A stretch of DNA of 64,000 bases from Kuafuiihalomonas sp050331295 (GTDB lineage Bacteria; Myxococcota; Kuafuiibacteriia; Kuafuiibacteriales; Kuafuiibacteriaceae). This document shows positions 9,201 through 16,809 of the stretch, in pieces. Numbering within the stretch: the stretch's first letter is position 1; the number at the start of each line of letters is the position of its first letter. The notes under the pieces are model-generated. The model saw only the letters and a program-made list of their open reading frames with translations, was not told the origin of the DNA and ran no database searches. The translations under genes were made by a program, and so were the position numbers. The DNA lies in assembly GCA_050331295.1 (NCBI GenBank), contig JBHJGZ010000004.1, positions 310,001 through 374,000 on the forward strand, written 5' to 3'.

Positions 9201-9615
9201 CTTCGAGGAAGATGATGCCGCCCGGTTCCACCGTGCTGGGGTCGAGGTCGTCTTCGAACACCAAGGTGGGTGGGACGTTCACCGGCCATCCGCCGACCAG
9301 CCCGGTAAACGGCAAGCACTGAGCGACCGTGGGGAGTTCGCAGTCTTCCGGGAAGACGGCGTCAGGGTCGAGGTCGCCCAGCGACCCGTCCGGATTCACC
9401 CGTTGGGCGAGGCCGGTGGGGGTCGGTATGATCTGAAGAACAGGGATCGGGTTCGTGGGATCGAACTGCGCGGTGACCCGTTCGGTCGGGCTCGGGGGCG
9501 GTGGACCGATGTCGATGTCGGGGGCGCAACCGGAGCTCAGAATCTGGGGCAGCAAAGGTATCGACGCAAGAACGATGACTTGCAGGTCGAAGCGTGCGGC
9601 TTGGTGCCGTCTCAT
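6250..9615 (-). CDS. large VolA-like lipase lipoprotein
   Basis: 1121 residues. The signal peptide ends in SSGC, giving a lipidated Cys at about residue 30. The next several hundred residues resemble the bacterial virulence-factor lipase N-terminal region (FDPTNPIPVLQIIPTP, repeated APIVIPMGAPVDPTTLPG-type beta motifs). The last third is an alpha/beta hydrolase with the nucleophile elbow GHSLGS centred on Ser892, preceded by an oxyanion-type QHGLGQ. In Vibrio cholerae, VolA is a surface lipoprotein that cleaves lysophosphatidylcholine and is encoded next to fadL; the same pairing occurs here. Substrate specificity is inference. The gene is divergent from hemF. Confidence 0.82.
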   Translation of the reverse strand: MRRHQAARFDLQVIVLASIPLLPQILSSGCAPDIDIGPPPPSPTERVTAQFDPTNPIPVLQIIPTPTGLAQRVNPDGSLGDLDPDAVFPEDCELPTVAQCLPFTGLVGGWPVNVPPTLVFEDDLDPSTVEPGGIIFLEVDASGAATPVPFTLVQAPLAEPPVACQDQFGFDQAASSAFGSNTEVTLVPDTPGNVLQPNTTYIVAATKALRAVGLDGGPPREVESSDLFFSLVQNDPVGAGFEDFTPITVDTDTGVFSVSGLLSASVEEAVQAQVDAGLIPDTPEAREAAAQASLEALFGLQTFLRSIAANLVAGGVVSNVNDLVFANSWTTGASAPTASFDPLAEEPVIPFPNVPLLTEPDGDDVQNAFPVEGSELEQLIFASLNTLNGFSAVAPIVIPMGAPVDPTTLPGNVLLVPYDNTVDPAVPTGEAPPLFVAAAVEDQIIIEPLEPLSEDTFYAIGVVGGPDGVLSTDGEQFIQETLFTFLNAEDPLVSGTSTTAEILDTFVAAGVQCGFLLENGTFPPDEFTLANLQAIEFDLDRAEFQDAFEAFESMEPPMPRSSFSIAFPFKTQTLTATVALAKTLIQDDENGYPSLPDPSGLDEVVDVEGFVFPGQLAKDFICSQVCSSGFFALPVGGSPSIPPESCPDFPDDFLEPTPPAAVEDLRAHNLCPLVSSNVNQVRLVDYRLYDLTTEDPFVFTSGSIQNPAVRRATAWVVSSGATPGNGAPAEGLPTAIFQHGLGQDNGVGFFVVNSLAGANAEGGWASVLLNLPLHGDPNLPGTRASDLAVNATGAVNPLINPDDVVCMLDGTCTGGADGLSDSLDTTGDGFADAAGAGFIGLNLLGTRDNFRQAIVDHLVVFDHLANDFFDLGEGTAAPIDLDGTRIAFLGHSLGSLTGGNTLAFGDQLTAATLHAPGGSLVDVLFGTEESVNGDLLQALVAAGICELNTPGDLSSGCMQTPTLTQFQILGQTLLDPGDPLALSQGVGSQAGIGFDQVLLQVADPDTFVPTATAENLAIAYGLLDPSTGMSSQQVQFTDLSEAPGAMPPLGCHQFILFPINVFGAFPGNLCAPMPDPENPLNTLSNAVCNTFGSQMQAAQWFEDGTILDVAALESVGPIACP

Positions 9616-9757
9616 GTGCGATGTTCCTCCTCAATGTCCAGAGGCGCGTTGTTCTGCAGCACGGCCATTCGGAGCGCGGATCGACCAACGATGCTCGACG
9701 CGCAGGCCGTCTTCCGAATGGACCGACGACGCCTCTTTGGTGCCAGTGTACATGAAT

Positions 9758-9781
9758 CACAGGCTACAGTAGGGTCCTGTG
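9758..9781. promoter_or_regulatory. inverted repeat in the hemF / lipase divergent intergenic region
   Basis: CACAGG and its complement CCTGTG are separated by 12 bases in the 197-bp gap between the divergent lipase gene and hemF. The site begins about 55 bp before the hemF start, a plausible operator position. No regulator is identified. Confidence 0.3.
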
Positions 9782-9812
9782 ACAGCTTTCACGGAAAATG
9801 GGAAGCCGCAGA

Positions 9813-10763
9813 ATGCATAAGAGTGAACGGGGCGAGCGCGCCCACAAAGCCTTCATGACGCATCAAGACAAAATTGTTGATGCACTACAGAAGTGGGAAC
9901 CCAAAGCCTTTCGCGAAGACCAATGGAAACGGGAGGGTGGCGGTGGTGGCCGGACTCGGGTGATCGAGGGCGGTGAGGTCCTCGAGAAAGGCGGCGTCAA
10001 TGTGTCTTGCGTCTTCGGCGAGCTGAGCGAGGGTTTCGCGGCTGAGCTTCCCGGGGAAGGTCGGACGTTCATGGCCACCGGCATCAGCCTGGTCCTCCAT
10101 CCGCGAAACCCGCGCGTCCCCACGGTGCATGCCAACTTCAGGTATCTAGAGAAAGGCTCGGAAACCGACCGTGTGGCGTGGTTTGGAGGGGGAGGGGACC
10201 TGACGCCTTGGATTCTCTACGAAGCGGATGCGGTCCATTTCCACTCCGTCTGGAAGGCGGTGTGCGACGCCCACGCGGTGGCTGACTATCCCCGCTTCAA
10301 GTCCTGGTGCGATGAGTACTTCTTCATTCCCCATCGTCGCGAAACGAGAGGGGTAGGCGGCATCTTCTTCGATTATCTCGGTCTCTCCGGTCATCCGAAG
10401 GGAACGCCGGCCGATCTGGATCGGGCAGAAGCCTTTGTTTACGATGCCGCAAGCAGATTCATCGAAGCGTATATTCCGATATTGACGCAACGCATGACCG
10501 AACCTTTTACCGAAGAAGAACGGGACTGGCAGCTCTATCGTCGATCCCGATATGTCGAATTCAATCTGGTATACGATAGGGGTACGGTCTTTGGTCTCCG
10601 CACTGGAGGTCGAACCGAGTCCATCCTGATGTCGCTTCCGAACGAAGTGCGCTGGAGGTATCAAGATGAGATTCAAGCGGGAACTTTTCAGGAGGCGCTG
10701 GTCGAGGTGCTTAAGAGCCCTCGGGACTGGTTGAAGTCAAGAGGAGATGATCAGGGCGTCTGA
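9813..10763 (+). CDS. hemF: oxygen-dependent coproporphyrinogen III oxidase
   Basis: About 316 residues covering the full HemF family. Visible blocks are ATGISLVLHPRNP, the substrate-site HANFRYLE, GGGGDLTPWILYEADAVHFH and the catalytic region HRRETRGVGGIFFDYL. It converts coproporphyrinogen III to protoporphyrinogen IX with O2 in the cytoplasm during heme synthesis, indicating aerobic or microaerobic life. ATG 9798 is also possible; GGAAG about 9 nt before ATG 9813 favours the later start. The 3' end overlaps the convergent DUF3108 gene by 13 bp. Confidence 0.95.
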   Translation: MHKSERGERAHKAFMTHQDKIVDALQKWEPKAFREDQWKREGGGGGRTRVIEGGEVLEKGGVNVSCVFGELSEGFAAELPGEGRTFMATGISLVLHPRNPRVPTVHANFRYLEKGSETDRVAWFGGGGDLTPWILYEADAVHFHSVWKAVCDAHAVADYPRFKSWCDEYFFIPHRRETRGVGGIFFDYLGLSGHPKGTPADLDRAEAFVYDAASRFIEAYIPILTQRMTEPFTEEERDWQLYRRSRYVEFNLVYDRGTVFGLRTGGRTESILMSLPNEVRWRYQDEIQAGTFQEALVEVLKSPRDWLKSRGDDQGV

Positions 10764-11605
10764 TTCTCTTCAAATACCCATCGACTCGGGTCCTTACCGA
10801 AACTCCATCGCTCCAGGCGACCGCGGGCTGAAACCCCCTCCAAGGTGAATCGGAACTCGAGCGGCGTTTGATACGCGTCGTTGGCAAGGAAGACGGTGAA
10901 GTCGAATTCGGGGGGATGGGTCTTGGAGAGCCCGGGCGTCGGCCGCCGGATGAAGTGAAGGTCGACTTGACGGGCCTTGCGCTTGCCCACTGGGGTTCGA
11001 ACCTCCGAGATGCCTTTGACGACGCCGGTCATGCGCCAGAGTCGGCGGGCACTGAAGACGTCCTGGCAGGCCTCGGCTCCCTCCTTCAGCTTCAGGAGAC
11101 GTGACCAGAACATCAGGGTCAGGATGTCGGTGGCAGGGTGGGGGCTTCGGTAGACCCGGCGGCCTTCCCGGCCATTCGACCGGAACGAAGCCTCGATGGT
11201 TTTTCGGTCCTGCGAAAAGTGCACGTCCTCCCACCGAGGGTCGTCGCCGTAGGTCACCTCGGTCTTGGTTCCGATGGGCAGGAAGGACTCTGGATCCACC
11301 ATGGTGATGTAGCGACCCACGAAGGGCTTGAAGGACGCGACCAGCGCATTCGTTCGGGCGCGACCGAACAGTGGGATCACGGCGCTCCGCCCGTGGGTTC
11401 GAGGGGCACCCACCTTCGCTTCGAAACGCCCTACGTAGGCGCCGCCGAAGGTCAGGCGATAGTCGAGTTCTTCACCGACGGGAAAGGGCAGCTCTTCCAC
11501 TCGCCGGCCCATGACGTCCAGGCCCAAACATGGGCCCACCGACTCGGGCGTAGAACCGGTCCACAGCCAAAGAACGACTTGGAGACCGAGGACCGCTGTG
11601 CTCAC
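10751..11605 (-). CDS. DUF3108-domain exported protein
   Basis: 284 residues starting at GTG 11605. A hydrophobic N-terminal segment (AVLGLQVVLWLW) acts as a signal peptide or anchor. From about residue 35 the DUF3108 pattern appears: FPVGEELDYRLTFGGAYVG, YITMVDPESFLPIGTKTEV and a PATDILTLMFWSRLLKL segment. Family members are periplasmic or outer-membrane proteins of unknown function with a beta-rich barrel-like fold related to lipoprotein-binding folds. It is divergent from the CPBP protease gene with only 22 bp between starts, so the two probably have overlapping promoters. Confidence 0.8.
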   Translation of the reverse strand: MSTAVLGLQVVLWLWTGSTPESVGPCLGLDVMGRRVEELPFPVGEELDYRLTFGGAYVGRFEAKVGAPRTHGRSAVIPLFGRARTNALVASFKPFVGRYITMVDPESFLPIGTKTEVTYGDDPRWEDVHFSQDRKTIEASFRSNGREGRRVYRSPHPATDILTLMFWSRLLKLKEGAEACQDVFSARRLWRMTGVVKGISEVRTPVGKRKARQVDLHFIRRPTPGLSKTHPPEFDFTVFLANDAYQTPLEFRFTLEGVSARGRLERWSFGKDPSRWVFEENQTP

Positions 11606-11627
11606 GTCTCGTGAAACGCATGAATGC

Positions 11628-12350
11628 GTGGATCATTCAAAGGACGGGTTTCCAGCGAACCCGGCGCAAGATCGGCCCCCCCGGTTGAACCGCCGCGTCT
11701 TGAAGGAGGCCTGGCTCGCCGGTTTTCTGATTCTCGGTGTCCTCTGGCTGGCGAAGCAGACCGCCGCGAGGGCGCCCGGAATCGGCTCTTTGATCCTGAC
11801 CGCGGCGGTGGCCGCCCAGCTCTACGGACCGATCCTCCGGGTCGGAAAGCGAGGCGTGACCTGGAACAGCTTGGGTCTTCGGGCGGATCGACTGAGGCGC
11901 GACGGGCGATCGTTCGCCCTGGCCTCTCTGGTGACGCTGCCGCTCTACGCCCTGGGTTTTCATTTTTGGCAGACGTACAGCCTTGGGAGAACCTTCGTCT
12001 TCGGCACGCCACCCGGGTTCTGGCTTCACTTGCTCACCCAGACCGTCGTGCTCGCACTGGCCGAGGAGGTGTTTTTCCGAGGGTATCTCCAAGAGCGCTT
12101 CGACACCGGGTGGGGACGCAAGATGCGCAGGATCTGGGGCGCAGAGGTGGGCTGGGGCTTGTTCGCAGCTTCGGCCTTTTTTGCGGTCGCCCACTTCGTC
12201 GGAGAATGGAACCCAGCTCGCCTCGGACCCTTCTTTCCGAGTCTGGTGTTCGGATGGCTTCGCGCCCGTACCGGCACCGTGGTTTCCGCCACCGCCTACC
12301 ACACGCTGTGCAATGCCTTGGCGGATGTGCTCTTCGCGTCCTACCGCTGA
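11628..12350 (+). CDS. CPBP-family intramembrane metalloprotease (CAAX/Abi type)
   Basis: About 240 residues with five to seven hydrophobic helices and the three CPBP motifs: AEEVFFRGYLQ (EExxxR), FAVAHFVG with the zinc-binding His, and AYHTLCNALAD (HxxxN). The family includes prenyl-protein-type proteases and bacteriocin-immunity proteins; the substrate is unknown. The frame is open back to 11511, but that would run into the divergent DUF3108 gene, so GTG 11628 or TTG 11685 is more likely. It ends with a 10-bp overlap on the convergent CAP-domain gene. Confidence 0.85.
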   Translation: MDHSKDGFPANPAQDRPPRLNRRVLKEAWLAGFLILGVLWLAKQTAARAPGIGSLILTAAVAAQLYGPILRVGKRGVTWNSLGLRADRLRRDGRSFALASLVTLPLYALGFHFWQTYSLGRTFVFGTPPGFWLHLLTQTVVLALAEEVFFRGYLQERFDTGWGRKMRRIWGAEVGWGLFAASAFFAVAHFVGEWNPARLGPFFPSLVFGWLRARTGTVVSATAYHTLCNALADVLFASYR

Positions 12351-13573
12351 TCTTTCTCCTCCGTCGGCTGACCCTTCTTGTCGGTCGGCACCGGTCGACC
12401 GCCGGAGCGGAGGCCGAACATCTGAACCACGCACACCCGGTCTGCGAGGTGGTGCGCAGACATGCCGTAGGTTTGGACGTCCCGACTGAACAGGACTTGC
12501 CGATGACTGGGGCTCACCATCAAGTTTCTGTGCGCGCGTCTCAGGTTCTTGGCGATGGCCGTGTTCTCTGCCACGGGGAAGCGGATGGCCTGAGCAAGGG
12601 CTCGGGCCTCGGGTGATCGGCCGAAGGCGTCCACGTGTCGGGCCCTTCCGGTGGTGCAGATGTCATCTGCGTGGAGTTCAGCGGCACGCTGGAGTCCGGG
12701 GTGGGCTCGACCCACCGGGAGGCCTTTTTGGGCCCTCAGCCAGCTCCACCAGGCCGCGGGGGATTCGGGACCTTGGGACAGGGCTTGAAGCCGAAGGCCG
12801 GGTCGAAACCACAAGCCGATGACTTCGGGTCCTTGTCCGACATCCGCCACCGCCTCCACCACCGACAGCTCGGCGGCCTGGATCGCAGCCGAGAGAGCCC
12901 CCGATTCCTTGGCCTGAGCCGGTCGTGGACCAAAGTCGGCTCGGCAGTGCAGGTCGGGACGACAGCCGGTGGACCAGAACCAACGCACGCTTTTTGGCCC
13001 CAGGGATCGTCCCTCGATTCGGACGCCCCATTCGCCCCAAGCTGGGGTCACCCAGTCCACCCATCGCTGCACGGCGAACACCACGAGGACGTATCGTCGC
13101 CCTCGCTCCAGGGAGGCGGACCCGACATGGGTCAGCGATTCACGGTCCCACGAGGCCGTGGCGCGTGCCGCATGGGCGCGGAGCCGCTGCGCACTGGGAC
13201 CCACCTCGGCGTGGGCCAAGACCCACGGGTCACCCAAGGCCAGTCGCCGAAGAGCTTCACTGGGCATCGGTTTTTCGCCTTTGAGCAGCCGAATGGCGTG
13301 TTCGCGAGCTGCCGCGTCCAGGCGGGTGTCCGGCTCGAGGTAAGGTAAAAACCCCGTAGATGCATCCACATCGGCGGAGCAAACGAAAACCCAAACGAAA
13401 GCGATGGAAGGCGGAAGCCGGAATGAAACCTTGGGGCAGCTCGTCCGTCTAGGTGGACGAGATGCGACACTTTGACGAGGGCCAGGGCATTTTTGACCCG
13501 ATTCGAGGTGGTGCCTACCCTTGGCCGCGACGGAAGCCGAGGCAGCGTGTTTCTGAAGGCATGGAACGTTCAT
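12341..13573 (-). CDS. CAP-domain (SCP/PR-1-like) secreted protein, start uncertain
   Basis: The C-terminal 130 residues carry a CAP domain: LQRAAELHADDICTTGRARHVDAFGR, then VAENTAIAK, AHRNLMVSPSHRQVL and a closing YGMSAHHLADRVCVVQMFG. The middle region contains repeated AAREHAIRLLKGE and beta-rich segments without a family I know. A signal-peptide-like stretch (KVSFRLPPSIAFVWVFVCSA) starts about 55 residues into the frame, yet no ATG, GTG or TTG lies in frame between ATG 13573 and its end. The start given is the only upstream ATG that avoids overlapping the sigma-factor gene, and it leaves an awkward N-terminal extension. CAP proteins are usually extracellular. Confidence 0.65.
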   Translation of the reverse strand: MNVPCLQKHAASASVAAKGRHHLESGQKCPGPRQSVASRPPRRTSCPKVSFRLPPSIAFVWVFVCSADVDASTGFLPYLEPDTRLDAAAREHAIRLLKGEKPMPSEALRRLALGDPWVLAHAEVGPSAQRLRAHAARATASWDRESLTHVGSASLERGRRYVLVVFAVQRWVDWVTPAWGEWGVRIEGRSLGPKSVRWFWSTGCRPDLHCRADFGPRPAQAKESGALSAAIQAAELSVVEAVADVGQGPEVIGLWFRPGLRLQALSQGPESPAAWWSWLRAQKGLPVGRAHPGLQRAAELHADDICTTGRARHVDAFGRSPEARALAQAIRFPVAENTAIAKNLRRAHRNLMVSPSHRQVLFSRDVQTYGMSAHHLADRVCVVQMFGLRSGGRPVPTDKKGQPTEEKDQR

Positions 13574-13627
13574 TGCAAGCTGCTGCGGCGCGAGGGCTTC
13601 TGATTTAGGGTGGGAGCCGGGGAGTTG

Positions 13628-14290
13628 ATGATGTTTGGGTTCAAGAAGCGGAAAAACGGCGGCGCCCGGAGCGAGTTCGAGGCCTTGGCCGTAGAACACA
13701 TGGATGCCTTGTACGGAGCGGCACTGCGCCTGACTCGGAGCCCAAAAGATGCGGAAGACTTGGTCCAAGACACGTATCTGAAGGCGTTTCGCTTCTTTGA
13801 CAGCTTCGAGAAAGGTACGAACCTCAAGGCTTGGCTCTTCAAGATCCAAACGAACACGTTCATCAACAAGTATCGGCGCCGGGTGAAGGAACGCGAGCTG
13901 GCCGACACCCCGGCGGAAGACCTGGTCCTGGATAGGTTCGTTTCAAGCGAGCAAATGAACGCCATCAAGGACCCGGAGAACGACTTTTTCGGGAAGCTTC
14001 TTTCGGACGAGGTGATCGAGGCGCTGGACCAGGTGCCCGTCGACTTCCGAATGGTGGTGGTCCTGGCAGATATCCAGGGGTTCTCTTATAAGGAAATCGC
14101 TGAGATCGTCGGATGTCCCGTAGGCACGGTCATGAGCCGTCTGTTCCGCGGTCGGCGTGTCCTGCAGAAGGCCCTGTTCGACTATGCGGTCCAGGAAGGC
14201 ATCATCACCCTCCCCAACGACGAAGACGGACAGCCCATCAGTCTCGAAGCGTATCGCAACCAGAAAAGGACGGCCAAGGCTTCGGGCTGA
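13628..14290 (+). CDS. ECF-type RNA polymerase sigma factor
   Basis: About 220 residues. Region 2 reads FEALAVEHMDALYGAALRLT, DAEDLVQDTYLKAF and NLKAWLFKIQTNTFIN; region 4 reads LDQVPVDFRMVVVLADIQ, GFSYKEIAEIVGCPVGT and VMSRLFRGRRVLQK. It lacks region 3, as expected for the ECF group, and resembles the SigR/RpoE-like subgroup. A C-terminal tail of about 40 residues extends past region 4. A GGGGAG lies 4-7 nt ahead of the paired ATGs 13628/13631. The membrane protein 123 bp downstream looks like its anti-sigma factor. Confidence 0.92.
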   Translation: MMFGFKKRKNGGARSEFEALAVEHMDALYGAALRLTRSPKDAEDLVQDTYLKAFRFFDSFEKGTNLKAWLFKIQTNTFINKYRRRVKERELADTPAEDLVLDRFVSSEQMNAIKDPENDFFGKLLSDEVIEALDQVPVDFRMVVVLADIQGFSYKEIAEIVGCPVGTVMSRLFRGRRVLQKALFDYAVQEGIITLPNDEDGQPISLEAYRNQKRTAKASG

Positions 14291-14413
14291 ACCAGGGCGA
14301 AAGCGCTGGAAAGCGAAGCTCCGGGTTGGCAACTGACCGAAGATGCGCCTTCATGTGTTCGCTGACGGTTGGCGCGAATAAGCGCGAGCCTTCGGTGGTT
14401 GTGTCGGCGGCTC

Positions 14414-15184
14414 ATGGACGGTCGAGAGGTTGAGCGCTTCGTCGAGTTCAGTCTCGACGGCGAACTAGAACCGGGTGAGGCAGCGGAACTAGGCGCGCGC
14501 ATCAACGAATCCCCTGAAGCCAAGGCGCTGTTCCAACGCGAACTGCAATTCCGCAGTCGGCTGAAGCAAAGCTTGCGGACGGCCTCCAGCGATTGCCAAA
14601 CCCCTGACCAGCTCAAGGAACGGGTGGTGGCGCGTCTTCGCACCGAGGACTTGGGAACGCGGGCGCCGGCGTGGGGCAGGATGTTGGCGGTCACGCTCAC
14701 CGTGTCGGCGCTCGTGGTGGTGAGCTGGTCGACGTCGGGTCCGGCGCTCGACCCGGAAGAGCCCGTGGCCAAGCACAGCCAAAACCGGCCCCCTGAGTAT
14801 CGGCCACGGTCGAACCTCGAAGAGGCCTCGCGCTTTTTCGAACGGCATCTCGGTTATCCGGTCCCGGTGCCGCGGCTGGACCAACACCATCCACACGTTC
14901 GTTTGGTAGGCGTCCGACTCGATAACATCTCCAATCGGGATGCGGCGTACATGATGTACGACCATCGCGGCGCCCGTATCTCCGTATTCGCAGTCCCAAA
15001 GCCCCGAAACGAGGGGCGGGTCGCCCCTGCATCCTTCATCAGTCGGCAGGTCGGGGGCCGCGCCGTGGTGGCGGGCCAGCACCGAGGCTACAATGTCGTG
15101 AGCTTCGACCAGGGCGCTTTCCAGTACCTGCTGGTGAGCGACGTGGACCGCGATGAGCTCATGGAGCTCGTCGCCGGCTTTTGA
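14414..15184 (+). CDS. membrane anti-sigma-factor-like protein
   Basis: About 256 residues. The N-terminus (REVERFVEFSLDGELEPGEA) has the helical pattern of an anti-sigma domain (D-G-E-L), but the HxxxCxxC zinc ligands of the ZAS family are absent. One transmembrane helix (MLAVTLTVSALVVVSW) lies near residues 95-110. The periplasmic part contains a beta-rich domain (VRLVGVRLDNISNRDAAYMM, GYNVVSFDQGAFQYLLVSD) found in other membrane regulators of this type. The start is ATG 14414; earlier in-frame ATGs lack support. Its position just after the ECF sigma gene argues for a sigma/anti-sigma pair. Confidence 0.72.
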   Translation: MDGREVERFVEFSLDGELEPGEAAELGARINESPEAKALFQRELQFRSRLKQSLRTASSDCQTPDQLKERVVARLRTEDLGTRAPAWGRMLAVTLTVSALVVVSWSTSGPALDPEEPVAKHSQNRPPEYRPRSNLEEASRFFERHLGYPVPVPRLDQHHPHVRLVGVRLDNISNRDAAYMMYDHRGARISVFAVPKPRNEGRVAPASFISRQVGGRAVVAGQHRGYNVVSFDQGAFQYLLVSDVDRDELMELVAGF

Positions 15185-15291
15185 CCCCTCAGCCCGCTGC
15201 CGTGACCCCTCCAGGACGGGGGACGCGGAAATCCGGACCCCGTGCGCGTTCTTTGACACCGTTCCGGGTGGAGCCTAGGTTGACCGGGCCC

Positions 15292-16788
15292 ATGGCCAAG
15301 GACGTGCTGATCATCGAAGCCGAAGACGCCCTCGCGCACTCGGTTTCGGAGGCGCTTCGACAACGTGGCCTGACCACTCGAGTCACCGCAGATGGCCGGG
15401 AAGGCCTAGACCTGGCGCAAGCGCAGCGGCCGGACGCCATCGTGCTGTGTGCCGAACTCCCACGGATGTCAGGATACTCGATCTGCGCAAAGCTGAAGAA
15501 AGACCCCGATCTACGTACGGTTCCCCTGCTGTTCACCAGTTCCGAAGCATCGGAGTCCACGTTCGAGCACCACAAGAAGCTCAAGGTCAGGGCCGATGAA
15601 TACCTCAGCAAGCCCTACGACATCCCGCGTCTCGTCGACCTGCTCGGCCAGCACGTCCTGATGGATGAGATGGATGAGATCGAGCTGGAAGAAGAGATCC
15701 CGATGGCCGAGGACTATGGCTTCGAGCTGGACGGCGCACCGACACCTCACGGCGGACAGGCGGGTTTCGACGTCGACCGAGCCATCGCCGACGCAGCGGC
15801 AATCCTCCAGGAAGCGCCGGGGGAGCTCGAAAGTGACGGATTGATGGAGCCACCCGAGATCATGCCCGACCCGGCTGAGCCGTCGGAGATGCTCGGGCAC
15901 GACGGTGCGGCTCCGGATCGCCCGTCCGAAGTCGGGCTGGACGCAAATTCCGAGATGGCGCGCGACCCCACTGGCGCGGAACACGGCGGCTGGGGGAACC
16001 ATGGCGGCGCGGCGCAGCGGGAACTCGACGCCGCTCGACGGAAAATCTCCGAGCTGGAGACGCGATTGTCCCAGATCCCGAGCGCGAGCGGTCCCAGCGC
16101 CTCGCGGGAAGTCCTAGGCCTCAAGAGGGAGCTGAACCACAAAGACCACGCCATCCTGGAGCTTCGCGACCAGCTCCACACCAAAGACAAGGAGATCCTG
16201 GGCCTTCGGGAGCGCGAAAACGAGCTCGAATCCCAGCTCGTCCAGCTGGAAGAGGACCGGGACACCGAAATCGCGCGGGGAAAGCGACTCGACCACGAAC
16301 TTTCAGACACCAAGGCAGCTCTGGACGAGACGACGGTTCGGGCCGAACAGTCGGAGCACCGGGGCTCCGAGCTCCAGCACCAGTTGGACCAAACCCAGCG
16401 ACAATTGGAAGAAACGCTTTCCGAGCGGGACGGGTATCGAGAACGGTCCGAGACTCTGGCCAATGAAAAGGCTGCCGCCGAGGCGGAGTCTCAAAACCTT
16501 CGTACGGAGCTTGCGGACGCGCAGCGGCGCTGTGAAGAGATGGAGCGGCGGATCACCGACCTAGAAGAAACCCGGGACCGTCTGTACCGAGACAGGGATG
16601 GTCTTCAGCAGCGATTGGATGAGACCGAACGAACCGCTGACCTCGAGCGGGTGCGAAATCGCGAGGTCGGTGAGAATGCGCGAAAGGCCCGTCAGGCCAT
16701 CCAGATTGCCCTGAAGATGCTGGAAGAAGTCGATGCCGAAGACGACGGCGACGGGCCCGCGGCGGTGGCTTCGTTGCGGACGTCCTGA
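15292..16788 (+). CDS. FrzS-like pseudo-receiver protein with long coiled coil
   Basis: About 498 residues. Residues 1-120 form a receiver-like domain (DVLIIEAEDALAHSVSEALR, KLKVRADEYLSKPYD) close in pattern to the Myxococcus xanthus polar motility protein FrzS. The usual phospho-acceptor Asp is Cys53 (VLCAELPRMSGY), so phosphorylation is unlikely. Residues about 120-240 are acidic and Pro-rich linker. Residues about 240-480 are continuous heptad coiled coil (ELRDQLHTKDKEILGLRE and similar). Start ATG 15292 is chosen because the receiver fold begins there. A scaffold role, perhaps in motility or polarity, is inference from FrzS. Confidence 0.8.
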   Translation: MAKDVLIIEAEDALAHSVSEALRQRGLTTRVTADGREGLDLAQAQRPDAIVLCAELPRMSGYSICAKLKKDPDLRTVPLLFTSSEASESTFEHHKKLKVRADEYLSKPYDIPRLVDLLGQHVLMDEMDEIELEEEIPMAEDYGFELDGAPTPHGGQAGFDVDRAIADAAAILQEAPGELESDGLMEPPEIMPDPAEPSEMLGHDGAAPDRPSEVGLDANSEMARDPTGAEHGGWGNHGGAAQRELDAARRKISELETRLSQIPSASGPSASREVLGLKRELNHKDHAILELRDQLHTKDKEILGLRERENELESQLVQLEEDRDTEIARGKRLDHELSDTKAALDETTVRAEQSEHRGSELQHQLDQTQRQLEETLSERDGYRERSETLANEKAAAEAESQNLRTELADAQRRCEEMERRITDLEETRDRLYRDRDGLQQRLDETERTADLERVRNREVGENARKARQAIQIALKMLEEVDAEDDGDGPAAVASLRTS

Positions 16789-16809
16789 GCATGGGCGGCC
16801 ACGAAGTCC

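Noticed and set aside
8017..9858. 613-codon open frame on the plus strand
   Set aside because: It runs antisense through the lipase lipoprotein gene, has no recognisable motif and arises from GC-rich third positions.
11511..11627. extended N-terminus of the CPBP protease
   Set aside because: It would overlap the divergent DUF3108 gene and adds a hydrophilic leader unlike the family.
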